From contig NZ_RYFD01000010.1 in assembly GCF_004138135.1 (NCBI RefSeq), forward strand, positions 28,656 through 92,655: a DNA stretch of 64,000 bases, read 5' to 3'. The translations under genes were made by a program, and so were the position numbers. Below the pieces are notes generated by a model, which was not told the DNA's origin, did not search any database, and was given only the letters and a program-made list of their open reading frames with translations. Positions 34,350-41,949 of this stretch are shown piece after piece. The stretch's first letter is position 1. The number at the start of each line of letters is the position of its first letter. This DNA is from Candidatus Oscillochloris fontis. GTDB lineage: Bacteria > Chloroflexota > Chloroflexia > Chloroflexales > Chloroflexaceae.

Positions 34350-35861
34350 ATGATCACCTGCCCAACCTGCGGTGTCCAGAACGATCCGGGCAACCGTTTC
34401 TGCGATCAGTGCGGCACACGCCTCGACATCCCACCGGTAACCCCAGCGATGGTACCATCCGACCAGCCGACCGTTACGGCGACGGTGTGCCCCAAATGTG
34501 GTGATCCGATTTTGCCGGGCGAAGCGTTTTGCGACAGTTGCGGGGCTGATTTGAGTACCGCAGCGCTGCCGGTGGCTACGCCGGTTCCGGCTGATGCCCC
34601 CACAATGCTGGCGGCACCACCTGTCAGTGTGCCTACGCCTGCACCGACGCCCGCACCCAGCACCCAAGAGCCACGCTGCCCCGCCTGCGGGCAACCCAAC
34701 CTGCCCGGCGAGGCATTCTGCGATCATTGTGGAGCCAGTTTGAATGCGCCGGTTCCGGCGGCGGCACCCACAATCCCCGATTCCATGCCGATCATTGCGC
34801 CAGATGACGCGACCATCCTGGCCCCTATGCCGGTCACTCCTACAGCGATGCCAGCGGTAGAGGTGCAGCCAGATGATGCAACCATCGTTGCCTCGGTGGC
34901 GGTACCCGAACCAGCCCCGGAGCCGGTGGCGGTACCCGAACCAGCCCCGGAGCCGGTGGCGGTACCCGAACCAGCCCCGGAGCCGGTGGCGGTACCCGAA
35001 CCAGCCCCGGAGCCGGTGGCGGTACCCGAACCAACCCCGGAGCCGGTGGCAGTTGCCAGCGCTGATCCGGCGGCCCAGGCGGCGCAAAAGGCAGAGATCG
35101 AGGCCGAGATTGGGCGCCAGCAACAGATCATTGCCCAGTTCGAGCAGATGCAGGCCATGTTCGGTGCCACCACACCACCCGCCGTGATTACCGGGTTGGA
35201 TGAGGCGCGGGTTGCGTTGGCCAAGGCGCAGGCGGATCTGGATGCGCTGGTACCGGCTGCTCCAGCCGTTGATCCAGAAGTATTGAAGCAACTCGCAGCC
35301 GAGATTGGGCGCCAGCAGCAGATCATCGCCCAGTTCGAGCAGATGCAGGCCATGTTCGGAGCCGCCACCCCAGCCGCCGTGGTTGCCGGGTTGGACGAAG
35401 CGCGCACGGCGTTAGCCAAGGCAGAAGCGGAGTATGTGGGTTTGACGGGGAGCACCCCGCCAGCAGTAGCCCCAGTAGCCCCAGTGGCCCCAGTGGCCGC
35501 GCCGGTAGCTCCGGTAGTTGCGCCACCAGCGCCCGCACCAGCGCCGCGCCTCGTGGTGGTGGATGGGGGGCAAGTGCTGGCCCTACCCACCGACCGCGTC
35601 GAGATCATTGTGGGCCGCGAAGACCCCGTCAGCAGCATCTTCCCAGAGATCGATCTGACCTCGTTTGGAGGTGAAGCGGGCGGCGTGAGCCGTCAACATG
35701 CCAAGATTCTCCACCGGGGCAACCAGTGGATGATCTGTGACCTGAACAGCACCAACTTCACCCGTGTGGATGGTGTGCGGCTAGAGCCGCACGTCGAGAC
35801 ACCACTACACGCCGGAGCGCGGGTGCAGTTTGGGCGGGTGGTGACAACGTTCGAGATGTAA
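34350..35861 (+). CDS. Triple zinc-ribbon FHA protein with Pro-rich and coiled-coil repeats
   Basis: 503 residues. Three zinc ribbons (about 4-22, 49-67, 110-128; each CPxCG...FCDxCG). A Pro/Ala/Val region (about 130-235) contains five exact VAVPEPAPEP units. Next come two near-identical helical repeats (about 248-305 and 315-370, IGRQQQIIAQFEQMQAMFG) expected to form a coiled coil. The C-terminal FHA domain (about 395-500) has IVGREDPVSSIFPEIDL, GGVSRQHAKI and LNSTNFTRVDG. It is a likely phosphothreonine reader for the neighbouring kinase; a scaffold role is inferred from the repeats. 12 nt after the VWA gene. Confidence 0.88.
   Translation: MITCPTCGVQNDPGNRFCDQCGTRLDIPPVTPAMVPSDQPTVTATVCPKCGDPILPGEAFCDSCGADLSTAALPVATPVPADAPTMLAAPPVSVPTPAPTPAPSTQEPRCPACGQPNLPGEAFCDHCGASLNAPVPAAAPTIPDSMPIIAPDDATILAPMPVTPTAMPAVEVQPDDATIVASVAVPEPAPEPVAVPEPAPEPVAVPEPAPEPVAVPEPAPEPVAVPEPTPEPVAVASADPAAQAAQKAEIEAEIGRQQQIIAQFEQMQAMFGATTPPAVITGLDEARVALAKAQADLDALVPAAPAVDPEVLKQLAAEIGRQQQIIAQFEQMQAMFGAATPAAVVAGLDEARTALAKAEAEYVGLTGSTPPAVAPVAPVAPVAAPVAPVVAPPAPAPAPRLVVVDGGQVLALPTDRVEIIVGREDPVSSIFPEIDLTSFGGEAGGVSRQHAKILHRGNQWMICDLNSTNFTRVDGVRLEPHVETPLHAGARVQFGRVVTTFEM
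34895..35044 (+). repeat. 30-bp in-frame tandem repeat, five copies
   Basis: Five consecutive 30-bp units of GGTGGCGGTACCCGAACCAG plus CCCCGGAGCC, four identical and the last with one base changed, followed by a decayed sixth. Each unit encodes VAVPEPAPEP. Identity at silent positions points to recent expansion. Confidence 0.9.
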
Positions 35862-35936
35862 GTCACCTCCGGTGGAGGTTCGGGGGCGGCAATGCCGCCC
35901 CCGAAGATATTTAAGGGGTTTGGGACTTCAGCCCCA
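35862..35936. repeat. Three-hairpin dispersed repeat, partial copy I
   Basis: GTCACCTCCGGTGGAGG followed by the stem TTCGGGGGCGGC-AAT-GCCGCCCCCGAA; the AT-rich central stem is missing. It sits between the convergent FHA and lipoprotein genes and may terminate both. Confidence 0.55.
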
Positions 35937-35946
35937 ATAACGCTAT

Positions 35947-38058
35947 TTAGCGCAGCAAACTCACCCCGCGATCAAGGATGAGCAACTTCCCGCGCACCCC
36001 GGCCTGCAGATCCCAGAGCCAGAGCGCGGCGCTACTGCGCGGTGCATCCACCAACGGGCCACGCAACGCGGGCGGGGGCTGGTTGATGGAGAAGTAGGCC
36101 AAACTGCCCTCGACAAAGACCGCCTGCCCATACCCAGAGAGACTCTGACCAGTTGCCAGCAACTCGGTCTGCTTGGGGCCTTGCCAGCGATAGATCTGGT
36201 AATCATGCACCAGCGAGCTAGAGCAGAGTGTGGTGAGATAGAGCAGATTCCCCTCGGCATCCCAGGCTAACGGGCGGCTCCAGAAGGAGCCTTCATACTG
36301 TGGCTCGGCAGGCGGTTCAGGCTGAAGGGTGGCGGTAGGCGTAGGTTCCACCTCAGATGTAACCGTTGGGGTTGCCGTTGCGGTTGGGGTATCCGTCGGA
36401 GTTGGCGTATCCGTCGGGCTTGGGGAGGGCGTATTGGTAACCTCGCTGGTCACACTTGGATCAGGAGTGACAGTGGGTTTGGCAGTACGAGTCGCCGTCG
36501 GCGTCAACGTCGCGCTAGGCATCAACGTCGCCGTCGCGACCGGCGTCGCCGTTGCAGGGAGGAGAGGCGGCAGCAAGGTCTGGGCACCAATCGTCTCGAT
36601 CAAATCGCCATCGGCAGCAAGAATGAGCAGATCCGCGCCAGAAGTGTCGCTACGCAGCGCCTCAACTGCGATGCGGCGGCCATCCTGAGCGACGAGAGGG
36701 CGACCAAAACTCTGGTAGCGGGAGGTGGTCGCATCGCCGACCATCAGCGGAGCGCCGACATCAAGCACCTCACCGCCCGGAGCGCGGAGGAAGAGCGTAT
36801 GGCGGCCATCTTCAGCCTGAGCAACATAGATCAGCGCCCCACCTTCTAGCCATTGGGGTGCAAAGCGGCTCCAGGCGTCACCCGCCTCCTGGGTACGTTT
36901 GGGCGTACCACCAGATGCAGCGACCGTAAAGATCGACCACTGAGTTGGCACAGCCCCGGTCTCATCAACCGCAAAGGCGAGCGTCTTACCATCAAGGCTG
37001 AAGGCCGGATCGGCACAACTCACCCCCACCTGAGCCAACAACTTCGGCTGCCCACCACTGGCCGCCATCGTCCAGAGGGCGCTTGGCACCGCTAGAGTGG
37101 CATCAGCCGGATCAAGGCCGGGAGCAGCGCGGCAGAAGGCGATCCGTTCGCGGTCGGGGCTAAGCGCAAACGAAGTTTCAGTTTCAGGCGAATCGGTGAG
37201 ATTAACCGGTGCAGCGGTAGCAGAATCGAGGCGCCAGAGATCGCCATCATAGAGATAGAAGAGCGGCGCAGCAAGCTGAGGAACCCCACCACCTGTCGGA
37301 ATCTGGAGCGTATCGCTGGCGGCGACCAGGGTCGAATTACGCGCCACCGCAACGGTGAGGCGGGTAGGATTGCGTTGCAGAGTCAGGCGATAGGGCAACG
37401 GTTCCGCGAGACCAATCAGCAGGGTTGCACCGGCCACCGGATCATTACTGGGGACAAGGCTAAGGGATTGGATCGTGCGCGTGGTAGTAAAACTGAGCGT
37501 CTGGGTAATAATCGAGGAGGCAAACTGCTCATCACGCAACCAGCCGGGCATCTCAACACGCAACAGATAGGGATCAGCGGTATCAACAAGCCCATTAAGG
37601 ATTTGAGCATCAGCCGCGCTAAGACAACTCAGCCCGGCCTGAACGGGAGCCGAGTCGAGGCCAGGTTCAAAACTGAGCAGCAATTGTTCAAACGCGGGTG
37701 AGCCAGTAACATCAGCCGCCGAAATCTGGGCCGAGAAGCGCGCAGCGGCACCGGGGCTAAGCTGGTTACAGAAATTAAAACCAGCGAGTGCCGGATTGGG
37801 AGTTGGAGTTGGCGGTAGGGGCGTCGCAGTAGCCGTCGGCGAAGGGCCAACCGTAGGCGTACTGGTAGGCGTATTAGTAGGTGTACTCGTTGATGTTGCG
37901 GTAGAAGTAGCAGTGGGAGTACCAGCGCGGATCGTCTCGACATTCGCAATCTGCTCGCTATCACTCACTGGTGCGAGATCGCAGCCTGCGAGGAGCAACG
38001 CGACAACGAGAGGCAGAGCGACAAGCGCGGTTGTAACTCGATAACGCGGGAGCTTCAC
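35947..38058 (-). CDS. Beta-propeller (TolB/WD40-like) lipoprotein
   Basis: 703 residues. N-terminal signal with lipobox (VVALLLAGC, Cys about 26), so probably an exposed lipoprotein. A Thr/Pro linker (about 45-90) follows. TolB/WD40-like blades are visible in LFYLYDGDLWRLD, TSFALSPDRERIAFC, ALWTMAASGGQPKLL, FSLDGKTLAFAVDE and WSIFTVAASGGTPKR. A second long Thr/Pro linker (about 505-590) leads to more blades (GSFWSRPLAWDAEGNLLYL). Such proteins usually bind protein or glycan partners. It is convergent with the phosphosignalling operon, and a functional link is unproven. Confidence 0.8.
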   Translation of the reverse strand: MKLPRYRVTTALVALPLVVALLLAGCDLAPVSDSEQIANVETIRAGTPTATSTATSTSTPTNTPTSTPTVGPSPTATATPLPPTPTPNPALAGFNFCNQLSPGAAARFSAQISAADVTGSPAFEQLLLSFEPGLDSAPVQAGLSCLSAADAQILNGLVDTADPYLLRVEMPGWLRDEQFASSIITQTLSFTTTRTIQSLSLVPSNDPVAGATLLIGLAEPLPYRLTLQRNPTRLTVAVARNSTLVAASDTLQIPTGGGVPQLAAPLFYLYDGDLWRLDSATAAPVNLTDSPETETSFALSPDRERIAFCRAAPGLDPADATLAVPSALWTMAASGGQPKLLAQVGVSCADPAFSLDGKTLAFAVDETGAVPTQWSIFTVAASGGTPKRTQEAGDAWSRFAPQWLEGGALIYVAQAEDGRHTLFLRAPGGEVLDVGAPLMVGDATTSRYQSFGRPLVAQDGRRIAVEALRSDTSGADLLILAADGDLIETIGAQTLLPPLLPATATPVATATLMPSATLTPTATRTAKPTVTPDPSVTSEVTNTPSPSPTDTPTPTDTPTATATPTVTSEVEPTPTATLQPEPPAEPQYEGSFWSRPLAWDAEGNLLYLTTLCSSSLVHDYQIYRWQGPKQTELLATGQSLSGYGQAVFVEGSLAYFSINQPPPALRGPLVDAPRSSAALWLWDLQAGVRGKLLILDRGVSLLR

Positions 38059-38117
38059 AAATGGCTTCCCTTCCCCCTGGCACGAACGATGCGTGGGGGG
38101 GCTAACGCAGATTGCGA

Positions 38118-38807
38118 TTACACCTCGCCGGGGAGTTGCACCTTAATCCAGCCCCGACGCATAGCATAGACCACCGCCTGCGTGCGATCATTGACAGCCA
38201 GTTTACGCAAAATCGAGGAGACATGATTTTTGACAGTCTGGTTACTAATATCAAGATTGAGTGCGATCTCTTTATTGGTACGACCAGCGGCGACCAACTC
38301 CAGCACCTCCAACTCACGGGGCGAGAGGGGCGAAAAGATGCTCTGGGTATCTTCATCAACCACCATTTGGCGGAAGGCAGCCAGAACCTGAGCGGCCACA
38401 TCGGGGAGCGAGAGCACCATCTCATTGATAGGGTAATCACCGCGACGAACCTCGTGGAGCACAGCGAGCAGGCGGGGCCACTCGATATTACGAGGCAGAT
38501 AGGCTGCTACTCCGGCACGGATCGCCTTCACCACCTGCTGCCCATCCATTTCGGGGCTAAAGAGCAGAATACTCACATGGGGATGGGTACGTTTAATGGC
38601 GCGTGAAACCTCCAGGCCATTCACACCTGGCAAATCAACCTCCATCAGTACCAGATCGGGATCGGTATAATCAACCAGCTGGATCGCCTGTTGACCATTA
38701 CTTGCCTCGCCCGCAATCCGAAACTCAGGCTGGGAGGAGAGATAGTGACGTAGCCCCTCACGAAAGAGGGCGTGTGCGTGAACAAGGACAATAGATGTGG
38801 CACTCAC
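38118..38807 (-). CDS. LuxR/NarL-type response regulator with degenerate receiver
   Basis: About 229 residues from the GTG at 38807 (GGGGG 6 nt upstream). The receiver domain (about 5-120) has lost the phosphorylation site: the acidic pair before HALFREGL is His-Ala, the phospho-acceptor Asp is Glu (DLVLMEVDLPGVNG), and the conserved Lys is Arg (YLPRN). The C-terminal LuxR HTH (about 160-222) is intact: LSPRELEVLELVAAGRTNKEIA, TVKNHVSSILRKL. It should work without a cognate kinase, possibly locked on by Glu. No histidine kinase gene is nearby. Confidence 0.9.
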   Translation of the reverse strand: MSATSIVLVHAHALFREGLRHYLSSQPEFRIAGEASNGQQAIQLVDYTDPDLVLMEVDLPGVNGLEVSRAIKRTHPHVSILLFSPEMDGQQVVKAIRAGVAAYLPRNIEWPRLLAVLHEVRRGDYPINEMVLSLPDVAAQVLAAFRQMVVDEDTQSIFSPLSPRELEVLELVAAGRTNKEIALNLDISNQTVKNHVSSILRKLAVNDRTQAVVYAMRRGWIKVQLPGEV

Positions 38808-38893
38808 GCGCAACCCCCTGATGTGTATGCGCCACAGAGCGTAGGGAGGTACGACAACAATAATGCAAGCAATAATCATGCATCCGTTGTCAA

Positions 38894-38922
38894 ATTATAG
38901 CCTATTGGGTGGTATTCCACAA
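38894..38922 (-). promoter_or_regulatory. Possible promoter of the LuxR-type regulator
   Basis: Minus-strand TTGTGG (forward 38917-38922), 17-nt spacer, TATAAT (forward 38894-38899). Leader of about 80 nt to the GTG. Confidence 0.45.
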
Positions 38923-38942
38923 CCTCTGGGGGCTCAAGCTTC

Positions 38943-39091
38943 AGGGCATGGGCAAAGTCCTTGGGGCGATGCCCCAAACCCTCATTTTTGTTGTTTTTTG
39001 GCGGCGAAGCCGCCAAAAAACAACAAAAATTATCTTCGGGGGCGGCTGTGCCGCCCCGAAACCGCACCGGAGGTAACTTTGTCCATGCCCT
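38943..39091. repeat. Three-hairpin dispersed repeat, complete copy C
   Basis: 149 bp. Terminal inverted repeats AGGGCATGGGCAAAGT and ACTTTGTCCATGCCCT. Internal stems: TTGGGGC-GAT-GCCCCAA (38961-38977); a perfect 21-bp stem (38985-39005/39009-39029, GAA loop); TTCGGGGGCGGC-TGT-GCCGCCCCGAA (39035-39060). It separates the regulator and dnaN. Confidence 0.8.
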
Positions 39092-39096
39092 ATCTC

Positions 39097-39130
39097 AAGC
39101 TTCCCGAAAGCTTGGAGCTTCCGGGAAACT
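39097..39130. repeat. CTTCCGGGAAGCTT palindromic repeat, copy 3
   Basis: CAAGCTTCCCGAAAGCTTGGAG then CTTCCGGGAAAC, between the end of the three-hairpin repeat and the dnaN stop. Same core as 1431-1464 and 25666-25691. Confidence 0.5.
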
Positions 39131-39138
39131 CTCGGAGC

Positions 39139-40272
39139 CTAGCGCAGACTCATGGGCATCACAATATGGACATAACCCTCTTGGCCAACCGGCTTAAAGA
39201 CACCCGGATTCTGGGAGCCTTGGGTTTCAAGCGCCACCTGAGCGGTCTTAATCGCGGCCAGAGCATCAGCAAGATACTTCACATTGAGGGCAATCTGGCC
39301 ACCCTCACCGTGGATCATGCCATCAATCTCGCCGGTATTATCACCAACTTCAGCCGCATTGGCACTAATCACCAAGCGACCGGGGCCAAGCTCCCCACCG
39401 GGTTCAATCGTCAACTTGACCACATTTTGGCTCGGATTAGCGAAGAAGGAGGCCAACTTAACTGCCTTCGCCAACTCAGACGTATCGAGGACACTACGAG
39501 TAAGGTACTGGCTAGGGATAATGCGCTCAAAATCAGGAAACTTGCCATCAATGAGACGCGAGACCAACTCAGTATTCTCGGTATGGAAGAGCGCCTGACC
39601 GCCACCGGGGCTCATCGTCAATGAGATCTGACCCTCGCTATCAGCGGCGATGCGGGCTAACTCAACCAACGAGCGAGCCGGAACAATAAACTCCTGCTGC
39701 TGCGCAACCGCATCGGGCAACTGAACAATCCGCGTTGCGAGGCGGAAGCCATCAGCGGCGGCAAAGGTAAGGCGATTCTCGCGGAGGCGCACCAACACCC
39801 CAGCCAACACCGGGCGCGAGTCATCACTTGCAGCGGCGAAGGCGACCTGATCAATCGCCTCGCGGAGCGTCGCAGGAGAGAGACTGACTGCCGGCGCACG
39901 ATCACTCACGGTCGGAATAATCGGGAACTCCTCAGCCTCAATGCCCTTAATATTGCTCGTATAGCGAGCACACTCAATCTTCACCGTCTGGGTACGGGCA
40001 TCGAGTGTAAGCGTCACGTGATCATTAGGCAAGCCACCAATCACATCGGCCAGGAGCTTAGCGGGCACCGTAATCGCACCCTCCTCCTGAACCTGAGCGC
40101 CGATCCAGTGGGTAATGCCCACATCCAGATTGGTTGCAGCGAGCTTCAGACGGCCACCATCGGTCGCCAGCAACACATTCGAGAGAACCGGCAGGGTACT
40201 CTTCCCAGCGACCGCGTGGCTCACCGTAGCAAGGCCACGCTTCAGGTTCTCTTGAAGACATGTCAGCTTCAT
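39139..40272 (-). CDS. dnaN: DNA polymerase III sliding clamp (beta subunit)
   Basis: 377 residues, normal length. Three repeated clamp domains; N-terminal MKLTCLQENLKRGLATVSHAVAGKSTLPVLSNVLL and C-terminal HIVMPMSLR (the MPMR-like end) are characteristic. It forms the dimeric ring that tethers replicative polymerase to DNA. AAGGAG lies 6 nt before the ATG. No dnaA, recF or gyrB is adjacent, so this is not the usual oriC-linked arrangement; the ArsA-like gene lies upstream in the same direction, 92 nt away. Confidence 0.96.
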   Translation of the reverse strand: MKLTCLQENLKRGLATVSHAVAGKSTLPVLSNVLLATDGGRLKLAATNLDVGITHWIGAQVQEEGAITVPAKLLADVIGGLPNDHVTLTLDARTQTVKIECARYTSNIKGIEAEEFPIIPTVSDRAPAVSLSPATLREAIDQVAFAAASDDSRPVLAGVLVRLRENRLTFAAADGFRLATRIVQLPDAVAQQQEFIVPARSLVELARIAADSEGQISLTMSPGGGQALFHTENTELVSRLIDGKFPDFERIIPSQYLTRSVLDTSELAKAVKLASFFANPSQNVVKLTIEPGGELGPGRLVISANAAEVGDNTGEIDGMIHGEGGQIALNVKYLADALAAIKTAQVALETQGSQNPGVFKPVGQEGYVHIVMPMSLR

Positions 40273-40314
40273 TGAAGGCTCCTTATCGTTGGAACTGACA
40301 TTGGAGCGTAAAGA

Positions 40315-40335
40315 AATGCCAGCAATGCTGGCATT
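40315..40335 (-). terminator. Stem-loop between the ArsA-like gene and dnaN
   Basis: AATGCCAGC/GCTGGCATT, a perfect 9-bp stem with a 3-nt loop; on the minus strand it is followed by TCTTT. It is a plausible weak terminator for the ArsA-like gene just before the dnaN start region. Confidence 0.5.
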
Positions 40336-40363
40336 CGTTTACACCACAACATGGAAAAAGCGA

Positions 40364-41533
40364 CTAGGCTACACCGCGACGGAAGGCGACGCGCAACAGA
40401 TCATCCTCAAAATAGGCATCCTCGGCATGGAGACGTGCCAGAGTCTGGGGCAGGGCGATGCGATGGCGATACCAACCCACCGAGATGAGCAACTCATCGG
40501 CGCTCTGGGCCAGATGGACTTGGTCTTCAGAGGCAAAAGGAAGCGGCAGAATAAGATCATAGCCGCCATCAGCCTTTTCGATACGCTGCATCGGGCCTTG
40601 GTAGAGGAACGAAGCCGGATCACCATCACCGAAGAGACGGTCGGCCAAGGTACTCAGCAACTCGGTACCGACAATCTCGCGTGGGAAGTGGGGCGAACGC
40701 AAGATTGGCAGGGGGCTAAACATCTGATCAACGTGGGGGGCATACTCCTGCTGCATCGAGCGCCAGGAGGCAAAGTGGCCGTCAACCTCAACCGGAAGGA
40801 TACGATTGACCACCACCGCATCAACCGCATAGCCAAAGAGGCTGAGGTAGGTCAGTGAACGTTGCGCCTCACGGATGACCATCTTCTCAAGGTTCATCAC
40901 GATCCGGGCCGTCGTCACCTGCTGATCAGTGAGGATAGTACGCACCTCAACCAAGGCGTCAATCGCCTTCTGGGCCGAAGCGAGCACATCATCATTGACG
41001 ATGGGCATATCGGTGACGCGGCGCGCCACCGGGCGCACGACCTTGAGCAGCGCACGCGCAACCGGGAAGAGCCGCGAGATCCACCAGCGCATAATATCGG
41101 GCATCGAGAGCAAGCGCAGCGTTTCGCCGGTAGGTGCGGCATCAACCACGAGCACATCAAAGCGTCCTTCATCATAGTGACGCTTGATCTGGAGCAAGCT
41201 AAAGAGTTCTTCGGTACCAGGGATGACCGAGAGTTCACCCTGAGCGATGGTATCAGCGCCCTGCCATGCCAGCAGGTCTGCCATATACTGCGACACCTCA
41301 CCCCAGTTAGACTCCAGTTCGTGAAGCGCGTTAATCTCCTGCGCCCAGAGGTTAGGCGCGACCTCAATGGGTTCAGCGCGTAATTCAACGCCGAGCGAAT
41401 CGCCAAGCGAGTGAGCCGCATCGGTACTGAGGACGATCGTGCGATAGCCACGCTGGGCACAGCGTAGAGCCGTGGCGGCTGCGACACTGGTTTTGCCGAC
41501 CCCGCCCTTACCGGTATAAAAAAGAATACGCAT
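40364..41533 (-). CDS. ArsA/Get3-family ATPase
   Basis: About 389 residues from the ATG at 41533 (GGTGG 8 nt upstream); an in-frame GTG at 41545 is less likely. Deviant Walker A FYTGKGGVGKTSVAAA, switch region STDAAHSLGDSLG and VVDAAPTGETLRLL. The last 100 residues (about 290-389) resemble the HSP20-like/ArsA_HSP20 extension found in phototrophs. It is a single-domain form, like bacterial Get3 homologues, rather than the duplicated arsenite-pump ArsA; no ars genes are nearby. Likely role in handling membrane or tail-anchored clients, by family analogy. Confidence 0.88.
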   Translation of the reverse strand: MRILFYTGKGGVGKTSVAAATALRCAQRGYRTIVLSTDAAHSLGDSLGVELRAEPIEVAPNLWAQEINALHELESNWGEVSQYMADLLAWQGADTIAQGELSVIPGTEELFSLLQIKRHYDEGRFDVLVVDAAPTGETLRLLSMPDIMRWWISRLFPVARALLKVVRPVARRVTDMPIVNDDVLASAQKAIDALVEVRTILTDQQVTTARIVMNLEKMVIREAQRSLTYLSLFGYAVDAVVVNRILPVEVDGHFASWRSMQQEYAPHVDQMFSPLPILRSPHFPREIVGTELLSTLADRLFGDGDPASFLYQGPMQRIEKADGGYDLILPLPFASEDQVHLAQSADELLISVGWYRHRIALPQTLARLHAEDAYFEDDLLRVAFRRGVA

Positions 41534-41714
41534 CGTTGCCGCCACCTAGTGCGCTATAGCGCAGAGCATACACAAGCATGGGGAAGCCGGTGTTCCAGCA
41601 TAGCAAGGATCGACTCACACCCATGTCTGTATTGATCCTGCACGAGCTATCATATCACATGTACGCAAAAGCCGAATGTGCATATAGTACACGCAGCAGC
41701 GGTTTCATGCAATC

Positions 41715-41875
41715 GGGGCCAATTGGGGTACCTTCGGTGGGAGTGCGGGGGAGGCTTCACCTCCCCGAAGAACGCTTTTTCTCTCATTTTGGCGGCTTCG
41801 CCGCCAAAATGAGAGAAAAAGCGGGTCTGGGGCGTAGCCCCAACAGTGGGTTTTAACTTCATGCACATGGAGGCG
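41715..41875. repeat. Three-hairpin dispersed repeat, copy D
   Basis: CGGGGGAGG-CTTCA-CCTCCCCG stem, central 24-bp perfect stem (41773-41796/41800-41823, TTC loop) and CTGGGGC-GTA-GCCCCA stem. The central arm sequence differs from other copies, but pairing is fully kept. The remaining spacer from 41546 to 41949 shows no gene. Confidence 0.65.
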
Positions 41876-41949
41876 GCTGCGCCGCCCCAACAGGTACGCT
41901 AAAGAAGGGCCGGGCAAGGGGGGAGACCCGCCGCCTACCCGGCCCAAGC

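Noticed and set aside
34203..35638. Two long minus-strand ORFs (362 and 304 residues) over the FHA gene
   Set aside because: Their low-complexity Arg/His or Ala/Thr/Gly composition mirrors the Pro/Ala repeats of the real plus-strand gene; no start signals.
40364..41533. Arsenite efflux ATPase assignment
   Set aside because: The protein has a single ATPase domain with an HSP20-like tail and no arsB, arsR or arsC neighbours, which fits the Get3-like group better.
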